Assembly (NCBI GenBank): GCA_003427395.1
Contig: BFEA01000230.1
Coordinates: 630,907-654,908 of the forward strand
Length of the DNA: 24,002 bases
Reading direction: 5' to 3'
Source of the DNA: Chara braunii
Taxonomy: Eukaryota > Streptophyta > Charophyceae > Charales > Characeae
A program made the position numbers and the translations under genes. Below are positions 17,140 to 24,002 of this stretch, in pieces. The notes below the pieces were generated by a model that was given only the letters and a program-made list of their open reading frames with translations, searched no databases and was not told the DNA's origin. The stretch's first letter is position 1, and every line of letters starts with the position of its first letter.

Positions 17140-20100
17140 CGTATCAACTGGAAGTCCTCCGGTGATGGTTGCTTGTGCCTCTGTGCCATGCGCATTGTCC
17201 AGCATCATAACATGATCTGAGTCGTCAGCTCCTCCTGAACCACCATCCGCCAGAGAGCCCTGTACCGCGCTGTAAAGTTCTCTAACAGAGGGAAGTTTCT
17301 TTGCCAGTGATTCTAATAGAATCTTCAGGTAATTCACTTGCTCCTCCAGGGGTATTCTCAGCTCATCCATCTCAACCCACAGCCCGCCTAACTCCTCTTG
17401 CAACTCTTTGCTGTTCCACCAACCTGATTCTTCCAGCTGTCGCTCAAGCACGGCACACTGACCTTCTAGCTCATTATTTTCCTCCCTCAGCTTGGTTATT
17501 TCCCTTCCCAAGACACTTATCACAAACGCCATCTTGTTCTCACGCTTGGTCACACTCTTTCCCTCCCCTATAATTGCAATCAATGGCTCCTTCGAGGCCG
17601 CAGCTCTCTCTAAGTCCTCAATGCTCCGTCTTCCATGGATGAACTCGGTTATGTCTTTCACCACATCAGAACTGACATCAACAGCATCAGTTCTTTCGGC
17701 ATCGTCATACTCGACATCGCTGGCTTTGGATGATTCCAGAGTTTCTTGCAGCTCCTTGACCTTCCTCTGCATTTCCTGGCGGTCGCTGTCACTCATTCCG
17801 TCCTTGTCCCACTTGGCATCTGTAACAATTTCAGCAATCTTAAGCCTGACAATTCCTATTTGACTGCCCAGTGAGGTGGCTCTTCTGGTTCTCTTTTCCA
17901 CCTCATTCGCCAGAACATCTCTCTCTTTAACAATCCTCTTGATTTCCTCTGACGCTGTTTGGATTGTTTCTGCCATATTCTCCATCTTCTCTCTCAACTC
18001 CTTGACCCGGTTATTGCTGTCTTCAAGCGTTGCCACTCCTTCCATGACAGCATTCAGTCTCCCCAGCTCTTCGTGTAACTGAGTGATGGCTTCTGCTTGG
18101 TTGGCGGCCGACATGCTCCTTAGCTCGCATAGTCTACGCACTGCGCTCACTATATTGTCGCTTTCACTCTTTATGTTCAGGGCCTCCGTAACTCCTGCAT
18201 GCACAGAATCTTGCCTGGCCCTGACGTTTTGTCTTTGACTTTCGTCAGTCAGCGATACGGGCATATCTGCCTGGACCTGAATGTCTTCCCCCTGTATTTG
18301 CTTTGTCGCAGAACCTTGTGTTGCACCGACATCAACGCCAACAGCTGCTTCATTCAGCGGTCGGCGTGTGTTTGTTTGGGACCCCATAGTCGCCTCTGGC
18401 ATGATCTGGGTGTCAAAACCTTGGCTTGCAGAGATGCCTCTGGGTGTGTTTGTCTGGGCCTCAACGGTTTGTCCCTCCAGTTGGTGGGTCTCCGAACCTT
18501 GGTTTGCACTGACGCCTGCATCTCTCCCCACGCCTTCTTCACTTACTGATCTGGGCTCATTTGTCTTGGCCTCTGGCATGAGCTGGGTGATAACCTCCCC
18601 TTGCATTCCCTGGATCTCGGGACCTGGGTCTGAACGGACGTCTGCATCTGTCCCCATAAGTGCTCCACTTAGGGATCTGAGCTCGTTTGTCTGGCCTTCC
18701 ATTATCTCCCCTTGCATTTGCTGGACAGCGGAACCTTGGTTTGCACTGATGTCAGCACCGGCAGATGCTCCATTCTGGGACCGGGGTGTGTTTGTCTGGA
18801 TCTCGATGGTCTTATCCTGGATCTCGGGACCTTCGTATGCACTGACATCAGCCCCGGCAGAAGCTTCATTCTCGGACCTGCGGGTGTTCATTTGGACCTC
18901 GAGAGTCTTCCCATCTGGTTGTTGCTGGATCTCCAAACCTTGGCCTACGATGACGTCAGCCCCACCAGATGCTTCATTCTGGGACCTGGGCGTGTTTGCC
19001 TGGGTCTCGGCGGTCTTCTCTTGCGGTTGCTGGGTCTCCAAACCTTGGCTTGCACTGGCGTCTGCCTCTGTCCCTACATCTGGTTCGTCCAGGTATCTGG
19101 ACAAATATTTGGACGCACTGCTCTCATTGTCCATAATCTCCCCCTCGATTCGCAGGACCTCAGTAGCTTGATTTGCACTGATGTCATCCCTGACAGATGC
19201 ATTTCTCGGGGATCGGGGCCGGTCTTCCCGAACCTCTATAGTTTTCCCCTGTGTTTGTTTCCTTGCAGAACCTTGTTGTGTGCTAACAGAAGTCCTGGCA
19301 GACGCTTCACTCAGCGATCTCTTCTGTTTCTTTCCCTTCTTCTCCTGCTCCCAGTCTGCATTGTCTTCATCTTCATCTTCATTTTCGTCTTCATGAATCC
19401 TTCCCAGCAACTCCTTACGATCTTCTGGCTGAACCATACTTTTTATCTTCTCTGAGCGTGCTGCGGAAAACTGCTTTCCTGTCTCTGAATCAGCCACATC
19501 ACCATTCATGACCATTGTCCTCTCCGAGGGAGAAGTCCTGATTTTTCTTGCCTCCAAATTACTCATCTCACGCTCCCATACGTGCTCAAAATTCTCAGAG
19601 AGTTCAGTGGGATGGTATCCTCTTGCCCGTTTCCATAATTCCTCAACCATTTCTGTCATTTCCAGCTCTCTCTCCTTGAGGAGAAGTCTGAGCTGCAAAG
19701 CCTCTTCCTCTTCTTCCCTCATGCTACCTTCCATTTCATAAAGCTTTCTCCTAAGCCCCTCCATGTCCCAGATTGTTGATCCTTCCACTTCTGGATCGAT
19801 CACCATGCCAGTTTGTGGGTCTGCAGATCGTGCTCTTGCTGCTGTGCCCATTTGTCGCTGGGCAATATCAACCGCCGTTGCATCCTGAATCTCTATCTTC
19901 AGTTCAGCTATCTCAGTGGTGGTATCGATGAGCTCCTTCACAAGTTCTTGCAGGTGCTGGATCTCCTCTGAAACCACCCACCTTTCTTCCTCGCTCGCTT
20001 TCATGACCATATCCATCTCTTGCCTCAAGTCGTCAGTCTCTGCTTGCAATCTATTCATGTTTCTCATCACGTCCACCCATTCACTGGCATTTCTTGAGTC

Positions 20101-20514
20101 TACCCCCTCCTCCCCTAGGTTCCGGGTTCTTCCAGAACCGGGTTCAACAAGTCGATCACTCATGTTCATCTCTCCTCTGACCGCCACTCCCCATGCTGAT
20201 GCGTGTTCTAAATCTGCAGCGGCTGTTGAATCCCTTTGGCCACCTTCAGACAGATTATAGGCATCCTCTCCACTCTTTTCATCGTTCTTAGGCCCATCCT
20301 TCATTTGCTGTAAGAGAGACTGCATCTGGCCTTGGAGATTACCTGTCTCTGCAAAGGCTTTTCTCTGCAGGCGTGCAATTTTGTCAGCATGGTCACAGAT
20401 ACCCTTCAGCGCAATGGCCCTTGGTGTTCTCTCAAACTCCTCGTCGGCAAAGTGTCCTTGTCCTGACATGGCTTCCCCTTTCTCCTGGACATAATTGTCC
20501 TCAAGCTTTTGCAG
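17140..20514 (-). CDS. Exon B: 1125-codon internal coiled-coil exon with degenerate repeats
   Basis: The exon runs from an acceptor (GTGTCTGCAG, ending at 20515) to a consensus donor (GTAAGT from 17139). It is 3375 bp, phase 0 at both ends. Its first residues LQKLEDNYVQEKGEA continue the heptad pattern at the end of exon A. Residue numbers below count from 20559. Coiled-coil segments lie at ~165-225, ~265-310 and much of 800-1110. A glutamate/aspartate tract (HEDENEDEDEDNADWEQE) followed by KKGKKQKR lies at 389-413. About ten degenerate 30-42-residue repeats fill 418-785. The end has more heptads (ELEGQCAVLERQLEE). No catalytic motif is seen. Cytoskeletal or structural roles are possible, but I cannot name a family. 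The stop codon just after the donor (17125-17127) is intronic read-through. Confidence 0.8.
18205..19308 (-). repeat. About ten degenerate 30-42-residue coding repeats in exon B
   Basis: The unit reads roughly ASAGADVSANQGSEIQQ, then QGKTIEVQTNTPRSQNE, with length changes in most copies. Copies begin near residues 419, 454, 496, 530, 566, 598, 633, 675, 708 and 738 (counted from 20559). It is far more decayed than the 195-bp array of exon C and unrelated to it in sequence. Confidence 0.8.
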
Positions 20515-20925
20515 CTGCAGACACACCAATAAAGCACGCACAAGTGTACCATTCGACACCAGGACATGATGGAATTCACGATCCGAAGTTCTCTGATCAC
20601 CCCCTTAACCGCATTGCTTCAACCCATGGAAGGAGAGCTGCCATAGCAAGGTCCCTTGCGTTATGCCAAACCAACTCCATGGTATAGAGTAGGGTGTTTG
20701 TAATTGTTACTCCAAAAGAAGTGTGAGCCTTTCGTTATGACACTTCCCAGAATTGAATGAGCCCCTCCAAAAAGGGCGATCATGGCCTTGGATGTTGGGC
20801 ATAAAGTTGCAGCATGAGTTGTGAATTCCCCGTTGCGCCGCATTTTCTATTGCGTTTCAGGAGAACCGTTCAGGGCTAATTCAAGGGCTTCCCTTAACTT
20901 GGTGCAGAATCCCTAACATGGCAGG

Positions 20926-21112
20926 TCAAACTACCAGTACCTTGCCCGGACGTTTTGCCTGACGTGTTTGTATGCAACCACTTTTTTCGGGTGCTCGGCC
21001 TGTTAGACCTCTCTTTGGCTGGCGGCACCAGGGAAAAGGACAGCAATTTGCGCCATACCTCGCAGCACAAATCCAGGTCGGGAAAAAGATTCTTGGAGGT
21101 ACTGGTGGTTAA
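20926..21112. mobile_element. TTAA-flanked MITE, copy 4 (left end mutated)
   Basis: The left end reads TCAA-ACTACCAGTACC, one base off TTAA and one off the CCACCAGTAC core. The right end is GGTACTGGTGG-TTAA, a perfect match in reverse complement. The interior shares GTTTTGCCTG with the 21859 copy. Length is 187 bp. Confidence 0.65.
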
Positions 21113-21858
21113 GGGTCAAAGTATTGACGCGAAGTTAGTACTCTGTGCCGTTAAGGGTCAAGTCAAGGGTCAGAAAACTGACGTCAAGAGTCAAGCTGCA
21201 GCAATGATTTCTCTGCTGCTCAATTTGTGCGCCAAGTGGAGCACTAGACAAGTTGATCTGTATCACCATGTCAGAGATCGCTGACAAAGCATGAGCACAG
21301 ATCCAAAGAAACAGCAACATAGTGCAATTTGAACTTTATGAAATTTGAACTTTGAACAATCCAAAGCAAAGCATGAAGTATCGTGGAGGGAAAGAGTGTT
21401 ACTATTATCAAATCCATTCTGACAATCAAACGTGTATTGGCATTCACAAATCGACAGATACCATGACTCAGTGCGATCGCAGAGGAGAAGAGTAGCAGGA
21501 GGAGAAAGGAGAAGAGGATGAGGAAGAGAAATTGGTGGACAAGGAGGAGGACGGGGAGGATATATGTCAAAAGTCAAAGCATCTACGGTAACATGAAGGA
21601 GGACGGGGCCCAGACCTAACCGATGCTATGTCTCTGCTTGGAAAGCAAGAACCTGGTCATAATGATGGTCATCTTTGTGCGTTGCGAGCATGAACATAGC
21701 AATACCGGGGCCTGGCTTTGGATGATTCTTTAGATTTCACTCTGAAGTTCTAAACGGCCAACGGGGCCGAACTCAGTTCGTAATGCATGCAAGGTGCATT
21801 CAGGACGTAATGGGTCCAATTCCCATTGCCCCCACATATCTGCCTGGGCTTGGTCCCC

Positions 21859-22102
21859 TTAAACCACCAGTACTTTTTTCCCAGTCATTGTTCTACGATG
21901 TGGCGCGTGCATGGCCGCATCTGGTGGGATGTACCGACCTGCCGGTTCACAAGAAATACATGAAGACAAAACAGGCCGTGCACACGACGTGTTTTGCCTG
22001 GATATATTTCTTGTGAACCGGCAGGCTGGTACATCCTGCCAAACGCAGCCGTGCATGTGCCACATCGTTGGAAAATGGTTGGGAAAAGTGCTGGTGGCTT
22101 AA
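21859..22102. mobile_element. TTAA-flanked MITE, copy 3: almost complete 244-bp hairpin
   Basis: The ends are TTAA-A-CCACCAGTAC and, in reverse complement, TTAA-G-CCACCAGCAC. The two halves are inverted copies over about 100 bp each (21859-21960 against 22003-22102). They share GATGT.CC..CCTGCCGGTTC and ACAAGAAATA. The remaining centre (ACAAAACAGG against CCTGGCAAAACAC) also pairs imperfectly. Transcription as part of the intron would give one long imperfect hairpin RNA. Confidence 0.8.
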
Positions 22103-22111
22103 CATCTAGGA

Positions 22112-22195
22112 TAGCCTGTTGGTCAAGGGCAAGCCGTAGTAGCCTGTTGGTCAAGGGCAAGCCGTAGTAGCCTGTTGGTCAAGGGCAAGCCCTAG
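22112..22195 (+). repeat. Three tandem copies of a 28-bp unit
   Basis: TAGCCTGTTGGTCAAGGGCA followed by AGCCGTAG repeats at 22112, 22140 and 22168. Copies are identical apart from one change in the last (CCCTAG for CCGTAG). It begins ten bases after the right TTAA of the hairpin element. Confidence 0.95.
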
Positions 22196-22875
22196 AGCTT
22201 TGGCACTGTGAAGGAGTGGTTGCGGGCTAGGCTATGTCGAGCCTCATCCTCTTCTGCGCATGTTCAGCTGGTGTTAGAACACCGCACGCACCTGCCCCCC
22301 AGCCTAGCACAGTTCATGAGCAGCTAGCTGATACCTCACACAGGTACTTGCAAGATCGTCAGGTTGGCGGGCATTATCCCATGGGCCACGTATTGGGGAG
22401 GGAGCATCACTCTGCAAAGGCATAATCATCGAGGGCGGTGAGTGCCTTGTAGGGAGCAAGAGCAGACGAGAGGCATGGTCTACCCTGAATCGCGGGAGGT
22501 AGGTGGGTTTGCAGGGTCTGAGGGCTCTGCTGAGCAGGTGGCAGGTTTGTTCCACAGGTGGTAGAGGGCAGCGTGGACCATGGAGTACAGTGGCACATGC
22601 AGATCTACACACGCCACAGGGTCTCGGGAGAGATGAAAAGTGTTTAACTACGGAGGGTAGCTCAGGGTTCACTAACTTTGCTGTAATAGAAGGCCCTATA
22701 TACTTGACCTGAGTCAACGGTCATAGACCTGAGCTCCTGTAAATAAGAGTCCATGGAGCATAGCGCCCAATGCGTGGGAGGGTTTAGGGTTTGCGATGCA
22801 TCCGAAATGCCAGGATGCATACGTCATTAATTTGATAAAAGGTCTGAAGTTCAGGGTTCAAAATCTCGTAGTGAT

Positions 22876-22985
22876 GTCCGCCGGGACATCCGTTAAAATT
22901 GGAATTTGGAACGATAGAGAGAAGGAAGATTAGCATGGCCCCTGCGCAGGGATGACATCATGAAACACATAAAAAGTGAAAATAA
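22876..22985 (+). pseudogene. U6: U6 snRNA retropseudogene
   Basis: It carries the U6 landmarks GGGACATCCG, TAAAATTGGAA, ACGATA, GATTAGCATGGCCCCTGCGCA and GGATGACA in order. U6 is the catalytic spliceosomal snRNA, so the copy should be nonfunctional for these reasons: GGAA-type duplication after TTGGAA, the ACAGAGA box changed to AGAGAGA, and a GAAG duplication between that box and the AGC triad. The copy starts exactly after CTCGTAGTGAT (22865-22875), ends in an A-rich tail to ~22999, and is followed by CTTGTAGTGAT (23001-23011). This is a target-site duplication with one mismatch, so it inserted by LINE-type retroposition. Confidence 0.85.
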
Positions 22986-23114
22986 AAAAATGATAAAAGT
23001 CTTGTAGTGATAAGTAAACAGGGAGGGCAGGGAGGGTTCCAAATTACCCATCTTTCATACTGTCTACACAAGGGAAGAGAGTTGGTGGGCTCACAGCTTT
23101 GATCGCCAATTTAC

Positions 23115-23675
23115 CTCCTTGGTCAAGAGTGCAGCCTCTTGACCAGCTCGCTTCTGAATCTTCAATATGTCACCCACTCTGTCCAGAATTTCTCCGACTA
23201 CCGTTTGTCCAGTTAGTGGCATGTCAGTTTTCTCAAAGAGCCTCCTGTACCTCTCACACAATTTGTTCATGACAGCCTCCAGCTCCATCCCCCACACACC
23301 TCCAACAGCATTCCACTTTGCATCGCGCACCAATTTTGCTTCCACTGCTTTTGCCTTTTCCATTTGCTCCTGCAGCTGGATCTTCATGTCCTTGTTTCTC
23401 TGAACAGCCTCTCTATGAGCTTCAACTGCCTGGCCCTTTTCCCTCTGCAACTGTGAGGCAACATTTGTGAGGTAGGCCACCCTTTGCTGCATCTTGCTGG
23501 CTCGCTTGAGCAGCAATGTACTGCGGGCCTCCTCCTTGTGAAGCTGGCGCTTGAAGATCTCAATCCTTTTCTTCCACAGGTCGATCCTGTTTGCCCACGG
23601 TTCCATACTCTCTCTGGGGGACTCGGGTTCAGTCTGAGCAGCTCCTGACACTCTCTTCCTGTCGCTCACCGATTT
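23115..23675 (-). CDS. Exon A: 187-codon internal coiled-coil exon
   Basis: The acceptor TTTTTGTCTAACTCTGCAG (ending at 23676) has a good pyrimidine tract. The donor is GAG|GTAAAT at 23115/23114. The exon is 561 bp, phase 0 at both ends. It encodes KSVSDRKRVSGAAQTEPESP, then a long helical heptad region (RIDLWKKRIEIFKRQLHKEE, then LQREKGQAVEAHREAVQRNK), and ends KIQKRAGQEAALLTKE, which joins smoothly to LQKLEDNYVQE of exon B. Upstream exons must lie beyond the right edge, because no start codon is credible inside this exon. No family is recognised. Confidence 0.75.
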
Positions 23676-23937
23676 CTGCAGAGTTAGACAAAAAGATTTG
23701 AGAAAATACAAGCAGTAGGACGTCGGAACAAATGGCTAATTGGTCAGATAGGGAGGTAGCCTCACAGCAAGGAGGGAGAGGGGGAGGGAACTAAGAAGGG
23801 AGGCAAAAAGAGAGAAGTGTGCAAGCATGCCGCACAACCAACAGAGCCAAAGAGATGGAGAATAGGATGCGGTGATGCACATGTTTTCTCCAGCAATGCA
23901 GATTTGGAGGAAAACAGACCTGAGGGATACAGGGGTG

Positions 23938-23941
<4 letters not shown>

Positions 23942-24002
<61 letters not shown>
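23942..24002 (+). repeat. (GA)n microsatellite running off the window
   Basis: About 30 perfect GA dinucleotides extend to the last base, so the true length is unknown. It lies in the intron upstream of exon A (minus strand reads CT). Confidence 0.97.

Larger units (their letters stand above)
20515..23114 (-). other. Intron between exons A and B, 2.6 kb
   Basis: On the minus strand it starts at donor GTAAAT (23114, after ACC AAG GAG) and ends at CTGCAG (20515). Both are phase 0. It contains two TTAA MITEs, a 28-bp tandem repeat, a U6 retropseudogene, a GGGTCAA-rich patch near 21110-21200 and a purine-rich patch near 21480-21560. Open frames in 22200-22720 have no protein character. Confidence 0.7.

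Noticed and set aside
18281-19455. Plus-strand frames of 296 and 247 residues across 18281-19455
   Set aside because: They are antisense shadows of the repeat section of exon B, which has strong splice sites and coiled-coil composition on the minus strand.
22304-22717. Minus-strand 137-residue frame
   Set aside because: Pro/Cys/Arg-rich with no domain pattern, inside the A-B intron and without splice signals.

Overview
The window looks like nuclear DNA of a eukaryote with long introns, most likely a streptophyte (charophyte) alga. Support: a nuclear copy of mitochondrial trnP(UGG) followed by the start of a plant-type mitochondrial sdh3; consensus GTAAGT/CAG splice sites; multi-kilobase introns full of short hairpin elements; and a U6 snRNA retropseudogene. 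I would guess a Chara-like genome, but nothing here proves the species. The window has no bacterial operon, CRISPR array or intact autonomous transposon.

Layout, left to right. Bases 1 to about 294 are a mitochondrial insertion (tRNA-Pro plus a truncated sdh3). A plus-strand reading frame at 1085-4111 encodes a 1008-residue coiled-coil protein whose two ends resemble ciliary TSNAXIP1-type proteins (tentative). The region 4112-8282 is non-coding. It holds a TA-flanked foldback MITE, a decayed tandem array of ~170-bp units, two further inverted-repeat elements and a long TTTTG microsatellite.

The minus strand from 24002 down to 8283 carries three long open exons: A (23675-23115), B (20514-17140) and C (13729-8283). 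Their splice sites are all in phase 0, so they can be read as consecutive exons of one very large gene, with more exons beyond the right edge. Exons A and B are coiled-coil; B also carries about ten degenerate 30-42-residue repeats. Exon C carries an exact 195-bp (65-residue) tandem repeat with an RRPAS-type basophilic kinase motif in most units, followed by a long Ser/Thr/Glu-rich tail. An 80-N gap inside the array breaks the frame. It is flanked by identical 75-bp sequences and is almost certainly an assembly artefact.

The introns are the second point of interest. The B-C intron (13730-17139) contains a diverged organellar 16S rRNA fragment, a hammerhead-ribozyme-like motif with a minimal palindromic stem III, a ~130-bp direct duplication and a TTAA-flanked MITE. 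The A-B intron (20515-23114) contains two more copies of that MITE family (one an almost complete 244-bp hairpin), a 28-bp x3 tandem repeat and a U6 pseudogene with target-site duplication and A-rich tail. The plus-strand gene and the large minus-strand gene are convergent.
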